A stretch of 63,225 bases of DNA, taken from CAYVUV01 sp964455095. Lineage in GTDB: Bacteria > Desulfobacterota > Binatia > HRBIN30 > CADEER01. The position numbers and the translations under genes are program-made. Below the pieces are notes generated by a model that was not told the origin of the DNA, did no database searches, and saw only the letters and a program-made list of their open reading frames with translations. The stretch spans positions 1 to 63,225 of the forward strand of contig CAYVUV010000260.1 of the NCBI GenBank assembly GCA_964455095.1, read 5' to 3'. Every line of letters begins with the position of its first letter. Position 1 is the stretch's first letter. Below are positions 26,423-37,290 of the stretch, one piece after another.

Positions 26423-27784
26423 ATGATGTCCCATGAGGCGCACCTGCAGCGGGTCGCTGGCTTGTTCTTCGCCCTTATCCTGCTGATCGCCAACGCGGCG
26501 CGCGCCGACGACTGTCTGAACGGCGCCGACACCCTCGGCGATCAGCGCGCCCTTGCCGCGCTGCGCACCGCCACCGAAACGGCCTGCCCATGCGCCAGCT
26601 TCACCACGCGCGGCACCTACCAGCGCTGTGCCCGCGGCGCCATCAATGCGGCGATCGAGAGCAGTGCGCTGCGGCAGGAGTGTCTGCGCACGGCAAAGAA
26701 GATCGCCAAGGGCGCCTCGTGCGGCGGCGACAAGGCGCCTTGCGGGCGCGTGCGGCTCAGCGATCAGAGCGCCAGTTGCCGATTGGCCCGCGAGAGCCGT
26801 TGCAGCGACAGTGGCAGCGTCGCCAAGACCGCCTGCACCGAAGAGACGCATTGCGCCGACGTCGTCGACTGGACCGCGGGCACCTGCTTCGACGTCCGCG
26901 AGCTCGGACCCTACGCTCCCGGCTTCCGCACCGTCCAGTACACCAAGGACTCGGTGTCGAGCCCCGGCACGCCGCGCGTGCTCGACACCAGCATCTGGTA
27001 CCCGGCTCCTCCAGGCAGTGGCCCCATCTCCGCCGCCACCGGCGGCGTCGACAACGCGCCGCTCGACCTCAGCGGCGGGCCCTACCCGCTCATCCTCTTC
27101 TCGCACGGCTCCTGTGGTCACCCGAATCAGAGCAAGTTCCTCACGCCGCTGCTGGCCTCGTACGGTTTCATCGTCGTCGCACCGCCGCATCCCGGCAACA
27201 CCATCTTCGACTTCCCAAATTGCAGCACGCTCGCCGCCATCGCCGCCTCGCTGGCGGAGCGCCCGCAGGATGTCGTCTTTGTCCTCAACCAGATCCTCGC
27301 CGCCGATCAGAACGTTGCGTCGCCGTTCTTCGGCGCCATCGACGAGAGCCGCATCGCCATGACCGGCCACTCGTTCGGCGGCCTCACGACGTATCTGGTC
27401 ACGGCCATCGAACCGCGCATCGATGTCGCCGTCGCCATGGCGCCAGCCGCGGTGGCGAACTCCACGCTGCCGGTCCCGTCGCTGACCATGCTCGGCACCA
27501 TCGACAGCGTCATCAGCAATCCCGCCGCGCGCGCGGCGTACGACCGTTCGGTCACACCCAAGTGGTTGGTCGAGATCGAGCACACTGGCCACTACGCCTT
27601 CTCGGACAATTGCTTCCCGAGCTCCGACTGCAATCCCCCGACGACGCTGACCTCGGCCGAGGCGCACGACGCCGTGTTGCGCTTCGTGCTGCCGTTCCTG
27701 CAGCGCCACCTGGCCGGCAATGCGGCCTGGTCGCCGTTGCTGGCCCCGCCCGCGCGGCCGGGCTTCGTCTATGCGGCGCAGTGA
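26423..27784 (+). CDS. Secreted alpha/beta hydrolase with Cys-rich N-terminal domain
   Basis: A 453-residue exported enzyme. A signal peptide ending near ANAARA is followed by a Cys-rich, helical domain (about 30-150; motifs ACPCASF, YQRCARG, CLRTAKK). An alpha/beta-hydrolase of the PAF-acetylhydrolase/dienelactone-hydrolase type follows: YPLILFSHGSCG, the nucleophile elbow MTGHSFGGLTTY and a late His in IEHTGHYAFSD. It probably hydrolyses an ester or lipid outside the inner membrane. AAAGGGTG lies upstream of the ATG. It overlaps the next gene's start by 14 bases. Confidence 0.85.
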   Translation: MMSHEAHLQRVAGLFFALILLIANAARADDCLNGADTLGDQRALAALRTATETACPCASFTTRGTYQRCARGAINAAIESSALRQECLRTAKKIAKGASCGGDKAPCGRVRLSDQSASCRLARESRCSDSGSVAKTACTEETHCADVVDWTAGTCFDVRELGPYAPGFRTVQYTKDSVSSPGTPRVLDTSIWYPAPPGSGPISAATGGVDNAPLDLSGGPYPLILFSHGSCGHPNQSKFLTPLLASYGFIVVAPPHPGNTIFDFPNCSTLAAIAASLAERPQDVVFVLNQILAADQNVASPFFGAIDESRIAMTGHSFGGLTTYLVTAIEPRIDVAVAMAPAAVANSTLPVPSLTMLGTIDSVISNPAARAAYDRSVTPKWLVEIEHTGHYAFSDNCFPSSDCNPPTTLTSAEAHDAVLRFVLPFLQRHLAGNAAWSPLLAPPARPGFVYAAQ

Positions 27785-29234
27785 GCCCCGCGTGCGCGCC
27801 GCCCTGCTCGCAGCGCTGGGGCTGGTGGCGATCGGAGCCGCGCGGCCGGCGCGCGCCGGCACCGTGCAGACCCGCCCGCTGCCGCGCAGCGGTTGCGCCG
27901 CCGATTGCGACCGCAGCGGGGCGGTTACGGTCGACGAGTTGGTCCAGGCCGTGACCATCGGGCTCGCGGAGCAATCGGTCGCGCGCTGCGCCGCGGCCGA
28001 CGGCGATGGCAACCACGCAATCTCCGTCGACGAGATCATCGCTGGCGTCAACGCGGCGCTGGCGGGTTGCCCGGACGCCGCGACCGATCCGGGCGCCGCG
28101 GCCTGGCAACCGGTGCCGCGCGAGCAGGTGGTGAGCCGCTGCGGCCTCGACCCCGACCTGCTCGACGCCGCCGACCCGCTCGTCAACCGGCGCTACGCGG
28201 TGATCCGTTACGGGCAGCTCTGCCATGTATACTATCCGGACGGCAGCGATCCGCGCGGCGAGGTGTTCTCGACCACCAAGACGCTCGGCGGGTTGACCAC
28301 CGGCATCGCCGCATATGAAACGCGCGACCTGCCGCAGAGCGGACCCAAGACCGGCCCGCTCTCCGACGACGACCGCGTCGACCACTGGCTCGGCGAATTT
28401 CCCTTCAACCCCGACGCCCGCATCGCGCACGTGCTCGCCATGCTGGCGCACAATGTCGATCTGTCGTTCGGCCAGCGCACGTACTCCTACGACATCACCG
28501 GCACCGTGCAGATCAATTACTTGAGCCGGGTGATCACTGCCGCCATCGGCCAGGACAGCGCCCGGCTGGGCGCCACGGTCGAGGAGTTTGCCCAGCGGTT
28601 CCTGTTTGGTCCGCTCGGCATGACCGACTCCCTATGGACCGGCGGCAACGCGGAGAAGATCTTCGGCTTCAGCTGGCAATCGACGGTGCTCGACATGGCG
28701 CGGGTCGGGCTGTTGATGTTGCACGACGGCGTGTGGGCCGGCGCGCGCATGCTCGACGAGGCGTGGATCTACAAGATGACGCACCCCTCGTTCGAGGACG
28801 CCAACACCGGCTACGGCTATCTGACCTGGGTCAACAGCGCCTCGAACTACACGCGCGGGCTCGTCGCCGGACCGAAGCTTCAGGAACCGTTCGACGACTG
28901 CGCGCCGCTGGCGCTCAATCGCGAGTATCCGCATGGGTTGTCGGAGTCACCCGACTGCAACTACGAAGCGCCGCTCAGCTGCGAGCAACCGCTCGACGTC
29001 GGCATGTGGTTCGCCGCCGGGCTCGGCGGTCAGTACATCGTCGGGCACCGTGGCCTCGATCTGGTCCTGGTGGTCAAGGACTCTCCCCCCGGCCCCGGCC
29101 CGCTGTGGGCCGCCGTGCGGCCAGCGCTGGTTGCGCTCGACCCCGAGTACCACGGCGACGAGGCCGCGTTTTGCGCCGCCTATGCCGCGGGTGCGTACGC
29201 GCCGGACTTCCGCGGTGGGTACCCCGCGCCGTAG
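27771..29234 (+). CDS. Secreted beta-lactamase-fold serine hydrolase with EF-hand/dockerin-like repeats
   Basis: A 487-residue exported protein. After the signal peptide (AALLAALGLVAIGAARPARA) come two calcium-loop repeats, DCDRSGAVTVDELVQAV (46-62) and DGDGNHAISVDEIIAGV (77-93). A class C beta-lactamase/esterase domain follows, with the SxxK box STTK (167-170) and the third-box equivalent HRG in VGHRGLDLV. The middle Tyr-containing box is less clear. It may be an esterase, peptidase or amidase of the envelope rather than a true beta-lactamase. It overlaps the preceding hydrolase gene by 14 bases, implying joint expression. Confidence 0.8.
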   Translation: MRRSEPRVRAALLAALGLVAIGAARPARAGTVQTRPLPRSGCAADCDRSGAVTVDELVQAVTIGLAEQSVARCAAADGDGNHAISVDEIIAGVNAALAGCPDAATDPGAAAWQPVPREQVVSRCGLDPDLLDAADPLVNRRYAVIRYGQLCHVYYPDGSDPRGEVFSTTKTLGGLTTGIAAYETRDLPQSGPKTGPLSDDDRVDHWLGEFPFNPDARIAHVLAMLAHNVDLSFGQRTYSYDITGTVQINYLSRVITAAIGQDSARLGATVEEFAQRFLFGPLGMTDSLWTGGNAEKIFGFSWQSTVLDMARVGLLMLHDGVWAGARMLDEAWIYKMTHPSFEDANTGYGYLTWVNSASNYTRGLVAGPKLQEPFDDCAPLALNREYPHGLSESPDCNYEAPLSCEQPLDVGMWFAAGLGGQYIVGHRGLDLVLVVKDSPPGPGPLWAAVRPALVALDPEYHGDEAAFCAAYAAGAYAPDFRGGYPAP

Positions 29235-29250
29235 GGGTGGCAACCTTCTT

Positions 29251-29337
29251 CCTCCCCCTCCTTTCCAAGGAGGGGGTCGGGGGGAGGTAGGATTTCACAG
29301 ATGACCTCCCCTAGCCCCTCCTTGGAAAGGAGGGGGA
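29251..29337. repeat. Two inverted copies of a GC-rich palindromic element
   Basis: Copy one (29251-29290) has a perfect 10-base stem CCCCCTCCTT/AAGGAGGGGG with a 3-base loop followed by TCGGGGGGAGGT. Copy two (29304-29337) is the same element in reverse, with a 9-base stem. A partial third copy (AAAGGAGGGGGACCGGA) lies at 29360-29376. The pair sits between two convergent genes and could end transcription from both sides. A near-identical copy is at 62292-62327. Confidence 0.8.
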
Positions 29338-29385
29338 CCGGAAAAAAGACGGACCGGAGAAAGGAGGGGGACCGGAGGCGAGCCG

Positions 29386-30579
29386 TCACCGCAGGCCGAA
29401 GTCCCACCCGTTCCCTTTGCGGTACTCACCCAGAATCCGGCGCGCGACCGTAACGCGGTGCACTTCGTCGGGCCCGTCGTAGATGCGGGCGAAGCGCGCG
29501 TGGCGGTACATGCGCTCGAGCGGCGTGTCGGCGGTGACGCCCTTGGCGCCGAAGACCTGGATGGCGCGGTCGATGGCGTGGTGCAGCATCTGCGCGCCCA
29601 CGACCTTGATGACGCCGATCTCGACGCGGGCCGGGTCGCCCTGGTCGATCTTGTGTGCGGCGTGCAGGGTCAGCAGCCGGCAGGCCTGGATCTCGGCGGC
29701 GGTCTCGAAGATCATCTGCTGGATCTGCTGCTTGTCGGCCAGCGGCGAGCCGAAGGCGACGCGGTTGTTGGCGCGCTCGCACATCAGATCGAAGGCGCGC
29801 TGCGCCTGGCCGAGCCAGCGCATGCAGTGGAAGATGCGGCCGGGGCCGAGGCGCTGCTGGGCGATGAGAAAGCCGGCGCCGCGCGTGCCGAGGAGGTTCT
29901 CGCGCGGGACGCGGACATTGTCGTACTGCACCTCGCAGTGGCCGCCGCTCATGCCCATCACGCGCGCCTCGCGCACGATGTGGTAGCCGGGGGTGTCGGT
30001 CGGCACGACGATCATACTGAACGCCTGATGCGGCGGCGCCTCGGGCTCCGTGCGCACCATCACCGTCGTGTACGCCGCGCGGTCGGCGCCGGTGGTGAAC
30101 CACTTGCGGCCGGTGATCACCCAGAAGTCGCCGTCGAGCACGGCACTGGTCTGCAGCTGTGTCGGGTCGGAGCTGGCGACGTCCGGCTCGGTCATGGCGA
30201 AGCTCGGGAACACCTCACCCGCCACCAGCGGCTTCAGGTAGCGCTCGCGCCACGCCGGCGCGGCGTGCAGGTTGAGCATGATCGAGTCCTGCAGCGAGTG
30301 CGTCCCGAGCACCACCATCGCGTGCTCGGAACGGCCGATGACCTCGTTGACGTAGACGTAGTCGAGAAACGGCAGCCCCTGGCCGCCGATCTCCTTCGGA
30401 TGGCCGAGCGCCCACAGCCCGGCCGCCTTCGCCTCGTCCATCAACTGGCGCAGCGTCGCCCCAGCCTGGGGATCGTCGCGCTCGTCGAGCAGGGCCTCGA
30501 CCGGATAGATCCGCTCCTCGACGAACTGCCGCACCCGCTCGCGAATCGGTCGCACGTGTTCCGGAACCTCGAAGCCCAT
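29386..30579 (-). CDS. Acyl-CoA dehydrogenase
   Basis: A 397-residue acyl-CoA dehydrogenase, distinct from the one at 17.6 kb. Typical parts are FVEERIYPVEALLDE, AMTEPDVASSDPTQLQT, WVITGRKWFTTGADRAAY and the closing YDGPDEVHRVTVARRILGEY. It belongs to the branch that is often paired with phosphotransferase-like partners in long- or branched-chain acyl-CoA oxidation. I use the ATG at 30579, spaced 6 bases from GGGAG; an ATG at 30585 abuts that site. It is divergent from the acyltransferase gene. Confidence 0.92.
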   Translation of the reverse strand: MGFEVPEHVRPIRERVRQFVEERIYPVEALLDERDDPQAGATLRQLMDEAKAAGLWALGHPKEIGGQGLPFLDYVYVNEVIGRSEHAMVVLGTHSLQDSIMLNLHAAPAWRERYLKPLVAGEVFPSFAMTEPDVASSDPTQLQTSAVLDGDFWVITGRKWFTTGADRAAYTTVMVRTEPEAPPHQAFSMIVVPTDTPGYHIVREARVMGMSGGHCEVQYDNVRVPRENLLGTRGAGFLIAQQRLGPGRIFHCMRWLGQAQRAFDLMCERANNRVAFGSPLADKQQIQQMIFETAAEIQACRLLTLHAAHKIDQGDPARVEIGVIKVVGAQMLHHAIDRAIQVFGAKGVTADTPLERMYRHARFARIYDGPDEVHRVTVARRILGEYRKGNGWDFGLR

Positions 30580-30674
30580 GCCCATCTCCCTTCTGTTCGC
30601 CGTCCTTTCTGCTCTCTCGGCCGGCTCGTTTCCACCCCTGGCACGCGCCAATCCTAAACGATACAACACCGGCC

Positions 30675-31415
30675 ATGCTCGTGAAGCGAATCGGGTCGAC
30701 CGTCTTCTGGCTCTTCATCGTCGTCAGCTCCCTCATGCTTTTCCCGATCGCCGCGCTGATCTGGGCGGCGACGGTGCTGTTCGACCGCCGGCTGGTGATT
30801 CTCCACCGCTTCACCTGTTTCTGGGCCTCGCTCTACACCTGGTTCAACCCCGTCTGGCGCGTCACCATCGAGGGGCGCGAGAAGATCGATCCCAGCGTCC
30901 CCTATGTAATGGTCGCCAACCACCAGTCGCTGCTCGACATCCTCGTGCTGTTCCGCCTCTTCACGCACTTCAAGTGGGTGTCGAAGATTGAGAACTTCCG
31001 TGTCATTGCGGTGGGTTGGAACATGTCGCTGAACCGCTACATCAAGCTGCGCCGCGGCGACGCGGAGAGCGTGCAACAGATGATGGACGCCTGCCAGCGC
31101 ACTTTGGCCGAGGGCAGCTCGGTGATGATGTTCCCCGAGGGCACGCGCTCGCCGGACGGACGCATGCGCGCCTTCAAGCACGGCGCCTTCACCCTCGCCC
31201 TCCACACGCAGTCGCCGATTCTGCCGATCGTCGTCCGCGGTACGGCGAACGCCCTCCCCAAGCGCGGCTTCGTCTTGCAGGGCCGCCACGCCATCCACGT
31301 CCGTGTGCTCGATGCCATCCCCTACGCCACCTTCGCCGACATGTCCGTCGAGGCACTGACCAGCGCCGTGCGCAACGTCTTCGTCAACGAGCTCGGCCCC
31401 GAGAACTGCTGCTGA
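30675..31415 (+). CDS. plsC: 1-acyl-sn-glycerol-3-phosphate acyltransferase
   Basis: A 246-residue membrane acyltransferase. One or two N-terminal membrane segments (about 8-35) precede the catalytic HX4D box (ANHQSLLD), the substrate-binding FPEGTRSPDGRM and a final PILPIVVRG strand. It should acylate lysophosphatidate to phosphatidate. It stands alone, rightward, 95 bases from the divergent acyl-CoA dehydrogenase and just upstream of the suf operon. Confidence 0.9.
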   Translation: MLVKRIGSTVFWLFIVVSSLMLFPIAALIWAATVLFDRRLVILHRFTCFWASLYTWFNPVWRVTIEGREKIDPSVPYVMVANHQSLLDILVLFRLFTHFKWVSKIENFRVIAVGWNMSLNRYIKLRRGDAESVQQMMDACQRTLAEGSSVMMFPEGTRSPDGRMRAFKHGAFTLALHTQSPILPIVVRGTANALPKRGFVLQGRHAIHVRVLDAIPYATFADMSVEALTSAVRNVFVNELGPENCC

Positions 31416-31474
31416 CGAGCGGCTCGCAGGCCTCTCGGGAGGGCCGCGCGCGACGCTTGCTTTAGCCGTCCGAT

Positions 31475-31504
31475 CTGTTAGGTCTCGAAACGAGACCGAA
31501 ACAG
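31475..31504. promoter_or_regulatory. Palindromic operator candidate upstream of the suf operon
   Basis: Perfect inverted repeat GGTCTCG-AAA-CGAGACC (31481-31497), flanked symmetrically by CTGTT (31475-31479) and AACAG (31500-31504). It begins 25 bases upstream of the regulator's ATG and is followed by TATGAA, a possible -10. This is the size and symmetry expected for a dimeric Rrf2-family regulator site, so autoregulation of the suf operon is likely. It does not match the E. coli IscR consensus. Confidence 0.7.
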
Positions 31505-31528
31505 TATGAATTCAACGGACCGCCCCAG

Positions 31529-31998
31529 ATGATCCGCATCAGCCGGCTGACCGACTACGGGATCGTGCTCATGAGCCACATGGCCGCCGACCCGGCCCGC
31601 CAGCACAATGCGGCCGAGTTGGCCGTCGAGGCGCGCTTGCCGGCGCCGACGGTCAGCAAGCTGCTGCGCATGCTCGGCCGCGACGGCCTGCTGGCGTCGC
31701 ACCGGGGCGTCAAGGGCGGCTACAGCCTGGCGCGGGCGCCGCAAGAGATCACGGTGGCCGACGTCATCCGCGCCCTCGAGGGTCCGATCGCGCTGACCAC
31801 CTGTAACAGCGACGCGCTGGGCGAGTGCGAGCACGAGCAACTCTGCCCGGTGCGCGGACACTGGCATCGCATCAACCGCGCCGTGCGCGAGGCGCTCGAA
31901 GGCATTTCGATGTCCGAGATGGCTTCCGCGGTACGCCCCATGGCGCTGCCGCTGACCATTGCCGGCCGTCCGGAAGAGCGAGTGAGGGGAAACGGCAC

Positions 31999-32002
<4 letters not shown>
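31529..32002 (+). CDS. Rrf2-family SUF-system regulator
   Basis: A 157-residue winged-helix regulator: MIRISRLTDYGIVLMSHMA at the N-terminus, recognition helix in LPAPTVSKLLRMLGRDGLL, wing SHRGVKGGYSLARAP. Three conserved Cys (TTCN, GECEHEQLCPV) could hold an Fe-S cluster, as in the SUF-specific Rrf2 regulators (TIGR02944-like). It is the first gene of the suf operon, and its stop overlaps the sufB start (ATGA). It probably senses cluster status and represses the operon through the palindrome just upstream. Confidence 0.88.
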
Positions 32003-33444
<1,442 letters not shown>

Positions 33445-33474
33445 CGCCACTTTCGCACCGGAGAGACACGACAC

Positions 33475-34248
<774 letters not shown>

Positions 34249-34261
34249 GCCCCGCCCTGCC

Positions 34262-35572
34262 ATGAGCGCCATCGACATCCATCGCGACGACTTCTCCCAC
34301 GTCAACGGCACCGTGCCGCCGGCGCTGACCGCGCTGCGCCGCGAGGCGCTGGAGCGCTTCGCGCAGCTCGGCTTTCCGACCACGCGGCTGGAGGACTGGA
34401 AGTACACCGACGTCGCGCCGTTGGCGAAGAGCCCGCTGCGCCTTGCCCGCGAGAGTGGCGTGCGAATCACTGCGAGCCAGATCGCGCCGCTGGCGCTCGC
34501 CACCGCGACGCAGCTGGTCTTCGTCGACGGCCGCTTCGCCCCCGCCCTCTCCTCACGTGGTGCACTGCCCAGGGGCGTCACCGTGCGCGACCTGGCCAGC
34601 GCGCTGGCCGAAGACGCCGCCCGCGTCGCGCCGCATCTGGCCCGCTATGCCGCGTGCGATACCGGGGCCTTCACGGCGCTCAACACCGCCTTCATTCAAG
34701 ACGGCGCGTTCATCCATCTGGGCAAGGGCGCCGTGGCGGACGAAGTGATCCACCTGCTCTTCGTCGCCACCGGCAGCACCCCGTCCATCGCGCATCCGCG
34801 CACGCTGATCGTCGCCGACGAAGGCAGCCGCGTCTCGGTCGCCGAGACCTACGCCGGCCTCGGCAGCGCGGCGTACTGCACCAACGCCGTCACCGAGATC
34901 GCCCTCGGACCCGGCGCCCATGTCGCACACTACCTCCTGCAGCAGGAGGGCGCCGGTGCTTTCCACATCGCCACCGTGCAGGCGCATCAGAGCGCCGACA
35001 GCGAGCTCCATTCGCATGTCGTCTCGCTCGGCGGCGCCCTGGCGCGCACCGACGTCAACACGGTGCTCGACGCCCGCGGTGCCAGCTGTGTGCTCGACGG
35101 TCTCTATCTGGCCGGCGACCGCCAACACGTCGACCACCACACCACCATCGACCACGTGCGCCCGCACTGCAGCAGTCGCGAGCTCTACAAGGGCATCCTC
35201 GACGGCCATGCCACCGGGGTGTTCAACGGCAAGGTGTACGTGCGCGAGGACGCGCAAAAGAGCGACGCCGGGCAGGTGAACAAGAACCTGCTGCTCTCCG
35301 ACAGTGCCATCATCAACACCAAGCCGCAGCTCGAGATCTTCGCCGACGATGTGAAGTGCAGTCACGGCGCGACCATCGGCCGGCTCGACGAGGACGCGCT
35401 CTTCTTCCTGCGCGCGCGCGGCATCGGCGCCGACGAAGCGCGCCGCCTGCTGATCCACGCCTTCGCCAGCGAAGTCGTCGGCCGGGTGACGGCAGCGCCG
35501 GTACGGGCGCGACTCGAACAGTTGATCGGGCCGCGCCTGCACGACGACGTCGCCAACGAGGGACAGCCATGA
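34262..35572 (+). CDS. sufD: Fe-S assembly scaffold SufD
   Basis: A 436-residue SufD. The N-terminal helical region (FPTTRLEDWKYTDVAPLAK) and the beta-helix core with HVDHHTTIDHVRPHCSSRELYKG, GVFNGKVYVREDAQKSDAGQ and the terminal SHGATIGRLDEDALFFLRARGI are all typical. It pairs with SufB over SufC. Its stop overlaps the start of the desulfurase gene (ATGA). Confidence 0.96.
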   Translation: MSAIDIHRDDFSHVNGTVPPALTALRREALERFAQLGFPTTRLEDWKYTDVAPLAKSPLRLARESGVRITASQIAPLALATATQLVFVDGRFAPALSSRGALPRGVTVRDLASALAEDAARVAPHLARYAACDTGAFTALNTAFIQDGAFIHLGKGAVADEVIHLLFVATGSTPSIAHPRTLIVADEGSRVSVAETYAGLGSAAYCTNAVTEIALGPGAHVAHYLLQQEGAGAFHIATVQAHQSADSELHSHVVSLGGALARTDVNTVLDARGASCVLDGLYLAGDRQHVDHHTTIDHVRPHCSSRELYKGILDGHATGVFNGKVYVREDAQKSDAGQVNKNLLLSDSAIINTKPQLEIFADDVKCSHGATIGRLDEDALFFLRARGIGADEARRLLIHAFASEVVGRVTAAPVRARLEQLIGPRLHDDVANEGQP

Positions 35573-36825
35573 CCACCGCACAGATCGCGCGGCCGCCGGT
35601 CGCCACCGGGCTCGACGTCGAGCGCCTGCGCGCCGATTTCCCCATCCTGCATCAGCAGATTCACGGCAAGCCGCTGGTGTACCTCGACAACGCCGCTTCG
35701 ACCCACAAGCCGCGCGCGGTGATCGACGCCGTGGCGCACTTCGACGCGCACGACTATTCGAACATCCACCGCGGCGTGCACGACCTCAGCCAGCGCGCCA
35801 CCGCGGCCTTCGAGGCGGCGCGCGATACGGCGCAGCAATTCCTCAACGCCGCCGACCGCAAGGAGATCATCTTCGTGCGCGGCACCACCGAGGCGATCAA
35901 CCTGGTGGCGCACAGCTACGGGCGCACGGTGCTCAACCTCGGTGACGAGATTCTCATCTCGGCCATGGAGCACCACTCGAACATCGTGCCCTGGCAGATG
36001 GTCTGCCGCGAGCGCGGCGCGGTGTTGCGCGTCATCCCGATGAACGACCGCGGCGAGCTGCTACTCGACGAGTACGAACGGCTGCTCGGACCGCGCACCA
36101 AGCTGGTCTCGGTCGTGCACCTGTCCAACGCGCTCGGCACGATCAACCCGATCCGCGAGATGATCGACCTCGCCCACCGCCGCCACATCCCGGTCATGAT
36201 CGACGGCGCCCAGGCGGCGCCGCATCTGGCCGTCGACGTGCAGGCGCTCGACTGCGACTTCTACGCCTTCTCGGGACACAAGACGTACGGCCCGACCGGC
36301 GTCGGCGTGCTCTACGGCAAGGCCGAGCTGCTCGAGGTCCTGCCGCCGTATCAGGGCGGCGGCGAGATGATCAGCGCCGTGACATTCGAGAAGACCTTCT
36401 ACAAGGGCCTGCCGGGCAAGTTCGAAGCCGGCACGCCGAACATCACCGGTGTCGTCGGGCTCGGCACCGCGCTCGACTACCTGACCGCCATCGGGCTCGA
36501 CACGGTCGCGGCCTACGAGCACGAGTTGCTCGCGTACGCCACCGAACAGATCAGCCGCCTCCCGTCCGTGCGCATCCTCGGCACCGCGGCGCAAAAGGCC
36601 AGCGTGCTGTCGTTCGTCATCGAGGGCATTCACCCGCACGACATCGGCACCATCCTCGACCGCGACGGCATCGCGGTGCGCGCCGGCCACCACTGCGCGC
36701 AGCCGGTCATGCAGCGCTTCCAGGTCCCGGCGACGACGCGCGCCTCGTTCGCGTTCTACAACACCAGGGACGAGGTCGACGCCCTGGTCGCCGGGGTGCG
36801 CAAGGTCCTCGAGGTCTTCTCGTGA
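35569..36825 (+). CDS. sufS: Cysteine desulfurase SufS
   Basis: A 418-residue PLP enzyme of class II (SufS) type. LVYLDNAASTHKP, SAMEHHSNIVPWQ, the PLP-binding Lys in FSGHKTYGPTGVGVLYG and the catalytic Cys in RAGHHCAQPVM are intact. It releases sulfur from cysteine and passes it to SufU, its normal partner in this type of operon. The gene overlaps both sufD (ATGA) and sufU (GTGA). The reading frame extending back to 34654 is spurious. Confidence 0.97.
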   Translation: MTTAQIARPPVATGLDVERLRADFPILHQQIHGKPLVYLDNAASTHKPRAVIDAVAHFDAHDYSNIHRGVHDLSQRATAAFEAARDTAQQFLNAADRKEIIFVRGTTEAINLVAHSYGRTVLNLGDEILISAMEHHSNIVPWQMVCRERGAVLRVIPMNDRGELLLDEYERLLGPRTKLVSVVHLSNALGTINPIREMIDLAHRRHIPVMIDGAQAAPHLAVDVQALDCDFYAFSGHKTYGPTGVGVLYGKAELLEVLPPYQGGGEMISAVTFEKTFYKGLPGKFEAGTPNITGVVGLGTALDYLTAIGLDTVAAYEHELLAYATEQISRLPSVRILGTAAQKASVLSFVIEGIHPHDIGTILDRDGIAVRAGHHCAQPVMQRFQVPATTRASFAFYNTRDEVDALVAGVRKVLEVFS

Positions 36826-37274
36826 GCGACGAGCTGCGCGATCTCTACCAGGACGTCATCATCGACCACAGCAAGCGGCCACGCAATTTCCGCGTCATCG
36901 GCGGCGCGGCGCATGCGGTCGAGGGTTTCAACCCGCTGTGCGGCGACCACGTCACGGTCTACGTCGAGCTCGACGGCGATGTGGTGAAGGACGTCGCCTT
37001 CCAGGGCTCCGGCTGCGCCATTTCGACCGCCTCGGCGTCGGTGATGACCGAGATTCTCAAGGGCAAGTCGCGCGCCGAAGCCGAGCGGCTGTTCCACACC
37101 CTGCACGACCTGGTGACCGGCAAGAGCGCCGACGCCGACCCAGCCGCGCTCGGCAAGCTCGCCGTCTTTGCCGGCGTCAGCGAGTTCCCCGCCCGCGTCA
37201 AGTGCGCGACCTTGTGCTGGCACACGGCGCGCGCCGCGCTCGACGGGCAAGAAGAGCCCGTGTCGACGGAATGA
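36822..37274 (+). CDS. sufU: Sulfur-relay protein SufU
   Basis: A 150-residue zinc-dependent sulfurtransferase. Conserved parts are YQDVIIDHSKRPRNF, NPLCGDHVTVYV, GSGCAISTASAS and VKCATLCWH; the Cys residues in these three segments are the zinc/persulfide ligands. SufU accepts sulfur from SufS in Gram-positive-style SUF systems, also found in several Gram-negative lineages. It starts at a GTG that overlaps the sufS stop by 4 bases. Confidence 0.94.
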   Translation: MSDELRDLYQDVIIDHSKRPRNFRVIGGAAHAVEGFNPLCGDHVTVYVELDGDVVKDVAFQGSGCAISTASASVMTEILKGKSRAEAERLFHTLHDLVTGKSADADPAALGKLAVFAGVSEFPARVKCATLCWHTARAALDGQEEPVSTE

Positions 37275-37290
37275 ATCGGGAGAGACCGCC

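Noticed and set aside
27771..29234. True beta-lactamase (antibiotic resistance) gene
   Set aside because: The SxxK and HxG boxes are there, but the Tyr box is unclear, calcium-loop repeats precede the domain, and many esterases and peptidases share the fold.
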